A stretch of 64,000 nt of DNA from Actinomycetota bacterium (GCA_021324595.1 JAJPIV010000021.1:1-64000); one strand, 5' to 3'. Positions 33,265 to 42,733 are shown, counted from the first letter of the stretch. Notes: generated by a model from the letters alone, not told the origin. Program-made: numbers and translations.

Positions 33265-34881
33265 TCACCGGCCCCGGTGCGATTCGTAGCGAAATCCCCG
33301 CGGGCCGAGGTCCACCACGCAGCCCGGAGTGAGCATCACCGGCACCTGAGGCGCCAGCGGCTGCCCGGCCTCCTGGCCGGGCAGCCGCACGCGGGTGCCG
33401 TTCGCCGACCCCAGGTCGGTAACGAGCACCCGCCAGCCCTCCAGGTGGACCCGGGCATGCACGCGGGACACGATGCCGGACTCGTCGACGATCCGCAGGG
33501 GCCGGCACCGGCCCGAGGCGACCGATCCGTCCAGGCTCGGCTCCCGGCCCACCACGTAGTCGCCGTCCAGCTGGAACACCGCGCCATCGTCGAGGACGAG
33601 CACGCCCAGCGGCGGCCGGGGACCGGGCCGGGGCACCAGCGTCTGCTGGTTCATCGAGACGCCGCAGACCGCGCAGGACCGCGCCTGCGGGTCATCGAAG
33701 TGGCCGTTCTCGCAGTAGACCCCCTCAACGATCGGGGCCTGCGAGACGTAGCTGCTGGCGCCCGGCGGCAGGTCAGCCGCGAGGGGCAGCGGCGGCCGCG
33801 GCGGCAGGTCGGTGCCGGGCGCGGCCCCGGGGCCGCCGAGCAAGACAGCCTCGAACGGGACGGCCGGCTCCGGCCCGTCCTCCGGCTCTGGCTCCGGCCC
33901 GGCCTCCGGCTCCTGCCCGGGGTCGGCTCGGCCCGGCGCGGGCGCGATCGTCGGCTCGCGGTCCGTCGCGGGCAACGCCGAGGCGGCCTCCTCCGGCGCT
34001 GCCGCATCCAGGGGCGCCGACCATGCCTGCGTCGGCGCCCATTCGGTGGCGGGCTGCGCCGGTGCTCCCTCCGGCTGCGCCGGTGCTCCCTCCGGCCCCG
34101 GCAGTGCTCCCTCCGGCTGCGCCGGTGCTCCCTCCGGCTGCGCCAGCGCTCCCTCCGGCCCCGGCAGTGCTCCCTCCGGCCCAGCCGGTGCTCCCTCCGG
34201 CTGCGCCAGCGCTCCCTCCGGCCCAGCCGGCGCTCCCTCCGGCTCCGGCAGTGCTCCCTCCGGCCCCGGCAGTGCTCCCTCCGGCTCCGGCGGCGCCGGA
34301 GACCGTGCCGGGCCCGGGCCGGCCTGCCCGCTCGCCCTGGCGCCCGGGCCGGCCCGTGAGCCGCCGGCGTGATAGGTCAGCCCGGCCGCGCGCACGAGGC
34401 CACCGTCGAGCCGGGAGAACCGGTCGGCCTGCACCACCGCGTCGTCGTCGCCAGGCGCCAGCCCGCCGCGCACCCCGGTGATCGCGCTCCTGATCAGGGC
34501 GCGGACCAGCATCCCCGGATGCGGGGCGAGGAGCCGCGCGGTTCCGTGCTCGCTGGTGACCTCCGCCCATGCCCCCCCGCTGATCACCATGGCCAGGCCG
34601 GAGCCAGCCGGGCCGAACGCGAGGACCGAGGGGCCGGGTGAGCCGGCCTGCTGCGGGTGCGCCACCAGCTCGACCTCGATCGCATCGGCGACCGCGTCGG
34701 TGAACTGGCGCCCGTCGGCGCCCGAGCCAGCCGCCTGCTCGGCCAGGTCGAGCAGGGCGTCGGCGAACTGAGCCTGGTCGATGCTGCTGAGCAGGATCAG
34801 CTCGCCATGCCTGGCCAGCACGCCCTCTCCGGGAACGGGCCACAGCCCGCGAGGGTGCCCGCCCGGGCCGCGATCGCTCAC
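33265..34881 (-). CDS. FHA-domain/zinc-ribbon protein with heptad-repeat linker
   Basis: 538 aa. The N-terminal domain (about 1-190) is unassigned. A linker (about 195-275) is built of 11 copies of a 7-residue EGA-P unit, then an acidic Pro/Glu region. A zinc ribbon CENGHFDDPQARSCAVCG lies near residue 415. The C-terminal FHA domain (about 440-538) has the phosphothreonine-binding features YVVGREP, SRVHARVHLEGW and DLGSANGTRVRLPG. FHA domains bind phosphothreonine, so with a kinase gene 49 bases downstream this is probably a phosphorylation-dependent adaptor. The GTG at 34881 has GGGAGG five bases upstream, which sets the start; the open frame upstream is antisense-like noise. No membrane segment was seen. 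Confidence 0.88.
   Translation of the reverse strand: MSDRGPGGHPRGLWPVPGEGVLARHGELILLSSIDQAQFADALLDLAEQAAGSGADGRQFTDAVADAIEVELVAHPQQAGSPGPSVLAFGPAGSGLAMVISGGAWAEVTSEHGTARLLAPHPGMLVRALIRSAITGVRGGLAPGDDDAVVQADRFSRLDGGLVRAAGLTYHAGGSRAGPGARASGQAGPGPARSPAPPEPEGALPGPEGALPEPEGAPAGPEGALAQPEGAPAGPEGALPGPEGALAQPEGAPAQPEGALPGPEGAPAQPEGAPAQPATEWAPTQAWSAPLDAAAPEEAASALPATDREPTIAPAPGRADPGQEPEAGPEPEPEDGPEPAVPFEAVLLGGPGAAPGTDLPPRPPLPLAADLPPGASSYVSQAPIVEGVYCENGHFDDPQARSCAVCGVSMNQQTLVPRPGPRPPLGVLVLDDGAVFQLDGDYVVGREPSLDGSVASGRCRPLRIVDESGIVSRVHARVHLEGWRVLVTDLGSANGTRVRLPGQEAGQPLAPQVPVMLTPGCVVDLGPRGFRYESHRGR
34064..34294. repeat. 21-base tandem repeat, 11 units, coding the FHA-protein linker
   Basis: The 11-base core GCTCCCTCCGG recurs every 21 bases at 34064, 34085, 34106 and so on to 34274. 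Units differ at a few third-codon and second-codon positions, giving alternating Leu/Pro, Gly/Gln/Glu variants. Length polymorphism between strains would be expected. Confidence 0.9.
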
Positions 34882-34979
34882 GACAGCCTCCCGCCCGCCC
34901 GCCACCCGCCCGCCAGCGGCGGGCATCGGCAGATCACCAGAGAGTGTGGCATGCGGCGCAGGCGGCCACAAGGCAGTGA

Positions 34980-35663
34980 TCAGGCCGTGGCGAGCAACCC
35001 GTCCTCCAGCCGCAGGGCACGGTCCGCCAGGCCGATGAGCGCCGGGTCGTGGGTGGCCACGAGCGCGGTCACCTGCTCGGCCTGCACCACCGTGCGCAGC
35101 AGCCGCAGGATCTGCCGTCCGGTCCGCGAGTCGAGCTGACCCGTCGGCTCGTCCGCCAGCAGCAGGCGCGGCCGGGCGGCCAGCGCCCGCGCGATCGCGA
35201 CCCGCTGCCGCTGCCCGCCGGACAGCTCGTCTGGCCGCAGCCTGGCGTGGCCGGCGAGGCCCACCAGGTCGAGCAGGAGGCTGACCCGTTCTTCCCGCTG
35301 CCGCACCGGCGTGCCCGCGATGCGCAGCGGGATCCCGGCGTTCTCCGCCGCCGACAGGATCGGCACCAGGCCGAACGACTGGAACACGAACGCGACCGTC
35401 CGCCGCCGGAACAGCGTGCGCTGGCGCTCGGTCATGGCCGTCACGTCCTGCCCGGCGACCCGCACGGTCCCGCTGGTCGGCCGGTCCAGCCCCCCGATGA
35501 CGTTGAGCAGGGTGGTCTTGCCCGATCCGGACCGCCCGACGAGCGCGACGAGCTCGCCCTCGCGGATGGCGCACGACACGCCGCGCAGCGCCCGAACCGC
35601 GGTGTGCCCGGTACCGAAGGTGCGGGTCACGTCCCGCACCTCCACAAGCGCCTCACCGGTCAT
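34980..35663 (-). CDS. ABC transporter ATP-binding protein (second ATPase of the block)
   Basis: 227-aa LolD/MacB-class ATPase. Walker A GRSGSGKTT, Q-loop FQSFGLVPI, signature LSGGQRQR, Walker B LLLADEPTGQLD and the H-loop THD are all intact. The ATG at 35663 has GGGGAGG upstream and overlaps the 3' end of the preceding ATPase gene by 11 bases. The two ATPases are not identical and may form a heterodimer, or each may serve one of the two permeases. The 98-base gap to the FHA gene shows no terminator or promoter I recognise. Confidence 0.92.
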   Translation of the reverse strand: MTGEALVEVRDVTRTFGTGHTAVRALRGVSCAIREGELVALVGRSGSGKTTLLNVIGGLDRPTSGTVRVAGQDVTAMTERQRTLFRRRTVAFVFQSFGLVPILSAAENAGIPLRIAGTPVRQREERVSLLLDLVGLAGHARLRPDELSGGQRQRVAIARALAARPRLLLADEPTGQLDSRTGRQILRLLRTVVQAEQVTALVATHDPALIGLADRALRLEDGLLATA

Positions 35664-36657
35664 CGCCGGCCTCCCCGCCGGAGGCCGGGGTGTCCGGCCA
35701 CACGCCGATGTGATCGGTCCTCGGCTCCAGCCGGACCCGGTCTCGCATGCCGAGCGGCTCGGTCATGTCCCGCGGCAGCTGGAGCCGCCCCGCCCGGTCG
35801 AGCACCGCGTACTCGACCGCCGACCCGCCACCGCCGTGCACATCGCGTAGCGTCTCGGTGGCCGTCCTGCCGTCGGCGATCGCGATCGTCCTTTTGACCT
35901 GCGCCGAGACGGCCGTATCGTGGGTCACGACGAGCACGGTGACGCCGAGCTCGGCATTGGCCATCCGCAGCGCGGAGAACACCTCGGCCGCGGTCTGGCT
36001 GTCCAGCTCGCCGGTCGGCTCATCGGCGAGCAGCAGGCGCGGGCCGTTCGCCAGGGCGGTGGCGATCGCGGTGCGCTGCTGCTCCCCGCCGGACATCCGC
36101 GCGGGCACGCGGTCCGCGCAGTGCGCCATGCCCATCAGGGCGAGCAGCTCATCCGCGCGGGCGGAGCGCTCTCGGCGGCCTGCGCCGCGCAGGCGCATCG
36201 GCAGCATGACGTTCTGCCGGGCGGTCAGGTAGGGCAGCAGGTTCCGCGCGGCCTGCTGCCACACGAAGCCGACCACGGATCGCCGGTACTCCAGGCGCTC
36301 GCGCCGGCTCATCGCTCCCAGGTCGTGCCCGTCGACGGTGACGGTGCCGGCCGTCGGCCGGTCCAGCCCGGCAAGGATGTTCATCAGCGTGGACTTCCCG
36401 CTCCCGGACGCGCCCACCATCGCGGTCAGCTCACCCTCCTGGATCAGCAGGTCGAGCCCCTGGAGCGCCTGGACCTCGACGCCATCCACCGAGTAGATCC
36501 GCACCAGCCGGTCGCACGCCACCAGGGCGCCGTCGCCGAAGCTGACCCGGGACCGCTTCATCTCCGCCGCCAGCGCGCCGACGCCGCTGGCGGCCGGAAC
36601 GTCCCCTGCCGGTGTGGTCACGGCCACCTGCTCCTTCCCTGACCGGGCCGGGCTCAT
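35653..36657 (-). CDS. ABC transporter ATP-binding protein with C-terminal AbrB-like extension
   Basis: 334 aa. The ATPase core (about 50-265) has Walker A GASGSGKST, Q-loop VWQQAARNLLPY, signature MSGGEQQR, Walker B LLLADEPTGELD and H-loop THD. The last 60 residues contain VLDRAGRLQLPRDMTEPLGM followed by RDRVRLEPRTD, which looks like a SpoVT/AbrB-type swapped-hairpin segment, not part of a normal ABC ATPase. It could dimerise the ATPase or bind a partner. The ATG at 36657 overlaps the permease stop (ATGA). Confidence 0.9.
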   Translation of the reverse strand: MSPARSGKEQVAVTTPAGDVPAASGVGALAAEMKRSRVSFGDGALVACDRLVRIYSVDGVEVQALQGLDLLIQEGELTAMVGASGSGKSTLMNILAGLDRPTAGTVTVDGHDLGAMSRRERLEYRRSVVGFVWQQAARNLLPYLTARQNVMLPMRLRGAGRRERSARADELLALMGMAHCADRVPARMSGGEQQRTAIATALANGPRLLLADEPTGELDSQTAAEVFSALRMANAELGVTVLVVTHDTAVSAQVKRTIAIADGRTATETLRDVHGGGGSAVEYAVLDRAGRLQLPRDMTEPLGMRDRVRLEPRTDHIGVWPDTPASGGEAGDDR

Positions 36658-39455
36658 TCGCCGGCCCTCAGCAAGCCCGCGGCACCGCGCAGCCGGGTCA
36701 GCGCCGACTGCGCCGCCAGCGCGCCCAGCGCCAGCGCCACCATGGCGCCCGCCAGGGCGCCGATCAGCCCGAGGTCCGGGCGCACCGGCACCGGAGCGGC
36801 CGACCCGGTGAGCGGCGACAGGCTGACGGCGGGCCCCACCAGCGGAACGAGCGCCCGCGCGCACGCCACGCCGCCCGCCGTCGCCGCGACGATCCACGGG
36901 AGCGCCTCGGCGGCCACCAGGCGCCTGGCCTGGCCTGGCGACAGGCCCATGGTGGCGAGCCTGGCCAGCGTCAGCTCCCTGGGCCGTGCGCCCAGCGCCA
37001 GCATGATCGCCACGATGACGGCGCCGAACCCGGCCGCCGCGCCGACGCCGACCGCGAACATCACGAACGCGCCGTGTGGCAGCTCGGCCTGGGTGAGCGC
37101 GGAAAGCAGCCGCGACCGGAAGGTCACCGTCGCGCCGGGCAGCAGCCTGCTCGTCAGCGCGGCGAACCGGGCCTGGGCGATGCCCGGTCCGACCGCGAGC
37201 ACGATGTCCGGCGAGACCGCGCTCACGCCAAGGGCCGACCCGGCGGCCCGGTACGGGAGGACGATGAACGGCCCCTGACCCGGCACGCCGGGCACGCGCG
37301 CCAGGGAGCCGGCGACATGGACGCGCACCAGGCGGCTGGCGATCAGCAGCGGGCCGCGGCGGACGATCCCGGCCGCCCCGGGGGACACCAGCGCCGGCAG
37401 CGCCGCGCCGCCCGCGCCGCCCGCCGCGCGCAGGCGACCGAGCTCCGCCGCCAGCGAGGCCGGCGCTGGCGTGTCCCTGAGCAGCGCCGCGTAGCTAGCC
37501 GGGTCCGCCGTGATGACGGCCAGGGACGACCCATCGGACGCGAGCGCCGATTCCCGGCCGAGCGCGGTCACCAGCCGGACGCCCGGCACCGTCGCGATGG
37601 CGCGGAGCGTCGCCGCGGTGACCGGCAGGTCAGAGGCGGAGGCGTCGACCACGGCGTCAGCGCCCGCCTCGCGCCAGGACCTCGCGACGTCCCCGGTGAT
37701 CACGCTGGAGCGCACCATCGCGCCGAACGCGACGACGCTCAGCACGAGGACGAGCGCGAAGGCCGGGAGCGTCGAGGCCGGCGAGGTCCGTGCCGCGCGG
37801 GCCAGGCCCACGAACGCGGTAACTGCCCTGCCCCGCGACGCGAGCCGGACCAGCCAGCGGACGGCCAGAGGGTAGGCGCGGGCGGCGAGGACCGCGACCG
37901 GCACCGCCACGAGCACCGGCGCGGCGCTGGTGTACCAGTCCGTGCCGCCGGCCGGCGGCGGGCCCTGCCGGCGCAGCACGACCAGTCCGGCCACGGCGGC
38001 CGTGACCAGGCCGGCCTCGGCGACCACGCGCCTGGCCCGGCCGGCCCGCGACGGCGGCCGGTCGTCGCGCTCGCCTTCCGGCCAGGCCTGCCGGGCGCGC
38101 CGGGCCCGCCACGCTGCCAGCGAGGGCAGGCCGGCCAGCGCCGCCATGGTCACCAGGCCGGCCAGCTCCCATGCCGCCGGAGCGCCCGCGCCGGGCGTGA
38201 GCAGCAGGCCAGCGACGCCGCCGGCCACTGCGGCCGGCAGCACGCAGGCGATCGCGGCGCGCAGGGCCAGCAGTGCGATCCGCCCGCTCGTGGCGCCCCT
38301 GGCCAGCATCAGCCCGAACTCGGCGGCACGGCGCTCGGCCAGGAGCCTGGCCCCGAGCAGCAGCGCCACGCCGGCGACCAGGGCCAGGCTGACGTACAGC
38401 AGGGAGAGCAGGCTGCCGATCTGGCCGTCGGTGCGGACGAACCCCGCCAGGGGACCCGCCAGGCCGCAGGTGAGCGGGACGGTGACCACGGTGGTCAGCC
38501 CGGCGGTGAGCACGCCGGCGGCCAGCGGCCCCCCGGTGAGGTCGCCGCTGAGGCCAGGCGCCTGGCCGGCGGTCACGCCCCCCAGCGCGAGCGGGAAGTC
38601 CCAGGTGACGCGCATGCCGGTGAGCCCGAGAATCCGCTCCGCAGCGGTGAACTCCGGGTCCGGGACGAAGGCCGCCGCCGCCCAGTAGCCGGGCGCCGTG
38701 GCCGAGGGGGGGTTCCAGCTGGCGGCCGCCGCGTTCGGGTCGGCCGTCCAGAACGCCGAGGCCGGGTCGGCGGGCGCCAGGATGCCGGAGACCACCAGCC
38801 TGAGGTTCAGGCCCGTGCCCTGGGCCGTCGTGGTGCGCAGCGTGAGCGCCGAGCCGGGCCGCAGGCCGAACCGGACGGCGGTGGCCCTGGTGACCGCGAC
38901 CTCGAACCGCGCGGCACCCCGCCGGCCGCTGGCTCGGGACGGCATCCGGCCCGCGATCAGCCTGGCACGCGTACCGAGCGCCGGGCGGTCGAGCAGTTCG
39001 ATCCGCGGCGGGATCACCCCGTTCCAGGCGCGGCGGGCCGCGCCGGAGGACACGACGGTGAACGGGCCGGAGAGCCCGAACCAGGCGGCCTTCCGGGCGA
39101 GCGGCACGTGGGACCGGGCGAGTTGCCGGGCGATCTGCGCCGCGCTCGTCGCGACCTGCCCGGCGGACACGGCCAGCCCCCCGCCCGGCCTGGCCAGCCC
39201 TTCCTGGTAGCTCGCCAGGTCGATCGAGCCGGTCACCGAGCGCGCCAAGGGCGTCTGGCGGCCGATCAGCTGCCGCAGCGCGCTGGTGCGAAGCTGAAGG
39301 CTCATCCGGGGCGCGGCGACGCAGTAGCAGGTGCTGGCGGCCACGAGCAACGCGAGCACGAGGCTCGCGCCCGCGCCGGTTCCCGTGATCATGGCCCGCC
39401 CGGCGGCGACCCGGGCGGCCAGGCCCCGTCCCGGACGGCGTCCGCCCGTGCTCAC
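36654..39455 (-). CDS. FtsX-like ABC permease (large, second in block)
   Basis: 933-aa membrane protein with two FtsX modules. A first helix lies at about residues 25-50 and a long extracytoplasmic domain follows. Clusters of helices appear near 340-480 and 560-600, then a second extracytoplasmic domain, and three C-terminal helices from about 800. The text ERRAAEFGLMLARGATSGRIALLALRAAIA is the FtsX coupling loop, and ARPRELTLARLATMGLSPGQARRLVAAEAL is its second copy. The GTG at 39455 overlaps the stop of the first permease. The frame stays open far upstream (to 41384) but that part runs through another gene and is not coding. Confidence 0.88.
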   Translation of the reverse strand: MSTGGRRPGRGLAARVAAGRAMITGTGAGASLVLALLVAASTCYCVAAPRMSLQLRTSALRQLIGRQTPLARSVTGSIDLASYQEGLARPGGGLAVSAGQVATSAAQIARQLARSHVPLARKAAWFGLSGPFTVVSSGAARRAWNGVIPPRIELLDRPALGTRARLIAGRMPSRASGRRGAARFEVAVTRATAVRFGLRPGSALTLRTTTAQGTGLNLRLVVSGILAPADPASAFWTADPNAAAASWNPPSATAPGYWAAAAFVPDPEFTAAERILGLTGMRVTWDFPLALGGVTAGQAPGLSGDLTGGPLAAGVLTAGLTTVVTVPLTCGLAGPLAGFVRTDGQIGSLLSLLYVSLALVAGVALLLGARLLAERRAAEFGLMLARGATSGRIALLALRAAIACVLPAAVAGGVAGLLLTPGAGAPAAWELAGLVTMAALAGLPSLAAWRARRARQAWPEGERDDRPPSRAGRARRVVAEAGLVTAAVAGLVVLRRQGPPPAGGTDWYTSAAPVLVAVPVAVLAARAYPLAVRWLVRLASRGRAVTAFVGLARAARTSPASTLPAFALVLVLSVVAFGAMVRSSVITGDVARSWREAGADAVVDASASDLPVTAATLRAIATVPGVRLVTALGRESALASDGSSLAVITADPASYAALLRDTPAPASLAAELGRLRAAGGAGGAALPALVSPGAAGIVRRGPLLIASRLVRVHVAGSLARVPGVPGQGPFIVLPYRAAGSALGVSAVSPDIVLAVGPGIAQARFAALTSRLLPGATVTFRSRLLSALTQAELPHGAFVMFAVGVGAAAGFGAVIVAIMLALGARPRELTLARLATMGLSPGQARRLVAAEALPWIVAATAGGVACARALVPLVGPAVSLSPLTGSAAPVPVRPDLGLIGALAGAMVALALGALAAQSALTRLRGAAGLLRAGE

Positions 39456-42400
39456 GACGCCTCCGCCAGGCGAAGCTCGGCCGCCGGATCGGCGCGCGCG
39501 AGCGCGCTGGCCGCCTCCGCCAGGACGGGCAGGACCGCCACGGCCAGCGCGATCGCCAGCACTGGCCCGGGCGGGATCTCCACCAGGACGGGGAGCGCCG
39601 GGCGGGCGGCGCTCCCCGTCAGCGTCACGGACGGCACGAGCAGGCGGGCCAGTGAACCGCCGAGCAGCGTCCCGGTCGCCGCGGCGGGCAGGCTGACGGC
39701 GAGGGCCCGGCCGCATGCCTGCCCGACCCATGCGCGCCGGCCAAGGCCCAGCGCGCTGAGCAGAGCGGCCCGCGGCCGGCGCTCCAGCGCCCCGCCGGCC
39801 GCGCTCACCGAGAACCCGGCCAGCGCCAGCAGGGCCGCCGCGGCGGCCGAGGCCTCCGCCGCCCGCTGCGGCAGGGCGGACATCGGGTCGGCCAGCAGCG
39901 AGGCGGTGAGGGCGGCCCGGTCGGACACCGCCGCCCCGGCGGGGAGCACGGGCGGCACCCGCCCGTCCCGCGTCGCCAGCCACCAGGAGGTGACCGGCAG
40001 CGGCGCCTGCGCGCGGGCCGCGAGCAGGCCCTGCACCGTCTGCAGGTCCACCACCAGGCCCCCGTCGCCCATGATCGTCGGGAACGCGCCGACCGCCGCG
40101 ACGATCCGCACCGCCAGCTGCGCCGGGCCGGAGGAGACATTGACCATGTCGCCCACGGCCAGGTGGCCGGAGCGCAGGAACTGGCGGGTGGCGATGCCCG
40201 GGACGACCGTGGCCGGGGCCGGCGCGGTCAGTGTGATCTGGCCTGCCACCGCCAGCGGGACTGGCGTGAGATCGCCCTGGACCTGGCCGAAGCCCGGGTG
40301 GAAGCCGATCGTGGTGGCGGGCCCCGGGCTCCGGATCAGGCTCGGCAGGCGGCCGACCGCGACCGCTTCCGCGAAGGCCGGCGCGCTCGTCAGCAGCGGC
40401 GCGGTGACCGCTGGCTCCCAGTCCGCCAGCGCGCGCCCGAGCGGCACCCGGGTGCGGGGCGCGCGCGGAGAGCGGCCGGAGACGGCGAGGCCCCGGAGGC
40501 TGAGGCGCGCCACCTGGCCCAGGTACCGGGCGGCCAGGGAGCGCGGCGGCGGCCTCGGCAACGTGTAGCCGGCCTCGATGCCGAGCAGGCGCAGCGGGTA
40601 GTGCGCCCGGCCACCCGGTGCCAGGTCCGCCACGAGCCGGTGGGCGCGGCCGTCGTCGGGCAGCACCCCGGCCGGGACGGTCGCCACGACGCCGGACGCG
40701 TCCTCCACCGTGACGCTCACCGGGACCGGGCCAAGGTGCGGCCCCCTGCCGTTGCTCAGGCTGGCGGTGACCTCGAGGCGATCCGGCCGCCCGGGCAGCG
40801 GCGCAGGCCCGGACCCCTCGGCCCGTGGCGGGACCAGGTTTCGCCACGGGCCGCCGCCGGCGAGGACGGACTGGTCCGGCCGGATGAGGACGGTGGCCGG
40901 CGCGGTGCGGGCGTCCAGGGCCAGGACCGTGCCGTCCGGCGACAGCAGGCCGGCGGAGCAGGCCGTGGCCGCCCTGACTCCCCGGGCGGTGGCGATCTGC
41001 GCCGCGATGGCGATCGTCGCCGGGCGGGCCAGCCCGACTCGCACGTCGGCGCCGACGGTGAACGCCGACTGGTCGAGAACGGCCCGTTGCCAGCTCGCGT
41101 ACTGCGCGAGCGCGAGCGTGCCCGTGCCGACGGCGAGCACTAGCAGCAGCATGGAAGCGCCGTGCCTGGCCGCCCGCCTGCTGATCTCCCAGCTCGTCAT
41201 CGCGGCGCCGAGGCGCCTGGTGCGGGCGGCCAGGCGGTCGGCGGCCCTGGCGGCCACCGGCAGCAGCCGCAGCGGCAGCACGGCCGCCGCGGCGAGCGCC
41301 ACCGCGGGGGTGGCGGCGAGCACCGGGTCGATCCCGAGGCCGCCAGCCATCCTGCCGGCCACGGAATAGGTGCGCAGCTGCCACCCGGCCAGCACCGCGA
41401 GGGTGACCAGCGCCACGTCGCCGCCGGCGGTCACGGCCGTGACGACGGCTGCCGGACGGCTGCGCCTGAGGAGGACCTCACCCGGGCCTGCCTGGCGGAG
41501 CGCTGGCCAGGCCAGCATCGCGGCGCAGGCCGCGGCCACGGCGGCCGCCGCCTGCCACATCGCGCCCGGGATGCCGGGGATCGCGGCGCCCGCGGTGCCG
41601 GAGGCGATCCGCCCGGCCAGCCACCGGCCGGCGAGGACGCCGGCGATCACCGCCGCCGCGGTCATCGCGAGCCCCTCCGCCAGCGCCATCCGTGCCAGCT
41701 GCCAGCGGCTCGCGCCGCGCCCGCCGAGCAGCGCGGTCTCGCCGTCCCGGCGGGCCGCCAGGGTCCGGGCGGTCAGCGCGATCGTGACGCCGGCGATCAG
41801 CCAGATCTCGAGCTCGTCCACCGCCAGCAGGGAACGGGCGACGACCAGCTTCCCCGCCACGGCGGCCAGGACCGCCGGCAGGGCGCTGGCGACCTGCAGG
41901 CCGCCCAGATCGGGCGAGCGTTCCAGGGACCGGGACGCCGCGGCGATCCGCCCGGCGAGCGGATCGAGCTGACCGGCCGGGATCCTCGTGGTGCCGAGCT
42001 CGTAGAGCCAGGTGACGCCCCCCACCGCCAGCGAGGACCCGAACGCCGCCGCAGGGACCAGGAACGGCCCGTAGGTGACGAAACCGGCCTGCGCGCTGAC
42101 GCCGGACGCGGGAAGCAAGTCCAGCTTCCAGTAGGGCGCCGCGGGGTCGGCTGCCCGGTAGAAGCCGGTCAGCCGCATCCGGATCCGCGCCCCGGTCTGC
42201 CGGTCGCGCAGCGTGAGGGACTCGCCCACGCGGAGCCGGAGCGCGGCCGCCGCGGCGGCCGGAGCCGCGGCCTGGACCGCAGCGGCGGCCTGGACCGCAG
42301 AGCCGCGCGCGGCCGGGGTACTCGGCCAGCGGCCCGCGGTGAGCACCGCGTGCGACTGGACCTGGCCGAGCGCGGCGGCCTGCAGCAGTGGCACCGCCCC

Positions 42401-42733
42401 GCCCAGGCCGGCTCCGGGCAGGCCGATCGGGTCCGACCACAGCGCCCTGGCGCTGGCGACCGGGACCGGCCCGAACGCCCGCCCGAGCACCTCCGGCACG
42501 GTCCGCTCGTCAGCCCTGGCCTGGGCGCCGTTGAGCGCGCCGTAGACGGTGACCGACGTCCCTGACGCGGTGGCCAGCTCCCTGCTGACCGCCTCCGGCA
42601 GCGCGGCGGCCGCGAACCCGGCCAGCGCGGCCGTGAGCGCGGCGACGGCGGACGTGCTGACGAGCACGCTCACCGCGAGCAGCCGGACCGAGCTCAGCCT
42701 CGGAAGGAGGATGAACGGCTGCCGGCTGAGCAT
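39452..42733 (-). CDS. FtsX-like ABC permease (large, first in block)
   Basis: 1093-aa membrane protein of the same double-FtsX design as the next gene. An N-terminal helix lies at about 15-45, then an extracytoplasmic domain to about 300. Helical bundles follow at roughly 300-520, a second soluble part to about 880, and C-terminal helices at about 900-1070. Coupling-type loops are LAARRDGETALLGGRGASRWQLARMALAEGLA and RRPRAALLSALGLGRRAWVGQACG. It heads the same-strand block. A GGAGGTG lies 11 bases before the ATG at 42733. The substrate is unknown; large paired FtsX permeases with LolD-type ATPases usually move lipids or peptides, or act mechanically. Confidence 0.88.
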   Translation of the reverse strand: MLSRQPFILLPRLSSVRLLAVSVLVSTSAVAALTAALAGFAAAALPEAVSRELATASGTSVTVYGALNGAQARADERTVPEVLGRAFGPVPVASARALWSDPIGLPGAGLGGAVPLLQAAALGQVQSHAVLTAGRWPSTPAARGSAVQAAAAVQAAAPAAAAAALRLRVGESLTLRDRQTGARIRMRLTGFYRAADPAAPYWKLDLLPASGVSAQAGFVTYGPFLVPAAAFGSSLAVGGVTWLYELGTTRIPAGQLDPLAGRIAAASRSLERSPDLGGLQVASALPAVLAAVAGKLVVARSLLAVDELEIWLIAGVTIALTARTLAARRDGETALLGGRGASRWQLARMALAEGLAMTAAAVIAGVLAGRWLAGRIASGTAGAAIPGIPGAMWQAAAAVAAACAAMLAWPALRQAGPGEVLLRRSRPAAVVTAVTAGGDVALVTLAVLAGWQLRTYSVAGRMAGGLGIDPVLAATPAVALAAAAVLPLRLLPVAARAADRLAARTRRLGAAMTSWEISRRAARHGASMLLLVLAVGTGTLALAQYASWQRAVLDQSAFTVGADVRVGLARPATIAIAAQIATARGVRAATACSAGLLSPDGTVLALDARTAPATVLIRPDQSVLAGGGPWRNLVPPRAEGSGPAPLPGRPDRLEVTASLSNGRGPHLGPVPVSVTVEDASGVVATVPAGVLPDDGRAHRLVADLAPGGRAHYPLRLLGIEAGYTLPRPPPRSLAARYLGQVARLSLRGLAVSGRSPRAPRTRVPLGRALADWEPAVTAPLLTSAPAFAEAVAVGRLPSLIRSPGPATTIGFHPGFGQVQGDLTPVPLAVAGQITLTAPAPATVVPGIATRQFLRSGHLAVGDMVNVSSGPAQLAVRIVAAVGAFPTIMGDGGLVVDLQTVQGLLAARAQAPLPVTSWWLATRDGRVPPVLPAGAAVSDRAALTASLLADPMSALPQRAAEASAAAAALLALAGFSVSAAGGALERRPRAALLSALGLGRRAWVGQACGRALAVSLPAAATGTLLGGSLARLLVPSVTLTGSAARPALPVLVEIPPGPVLAIALAVAVLPVLAEAASALARADPAAELRLAEAS

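Noticed and set aside
34064-34294. Repeat array as CRISPR
   Set aside because: Contiguous 21-base units in the coding frame of the FHA gene.
36612-40568. 1,318-aa plus-strand open frame opposite the permease genes
   Set aside because: Antisense to two clear FtsX permeases; Arg/Gly/Ala/Pro-rich low-complexity product with no family signature. GC-rich third positions keep many frames open.
39456-41384. Upstream extension of the second permease frame
   Set aside because: It runs through the first permease gene in another frame. The GTG at 39455 overlaps the first permease stop and begins where a plausible membrane-protein N-terminus starts.
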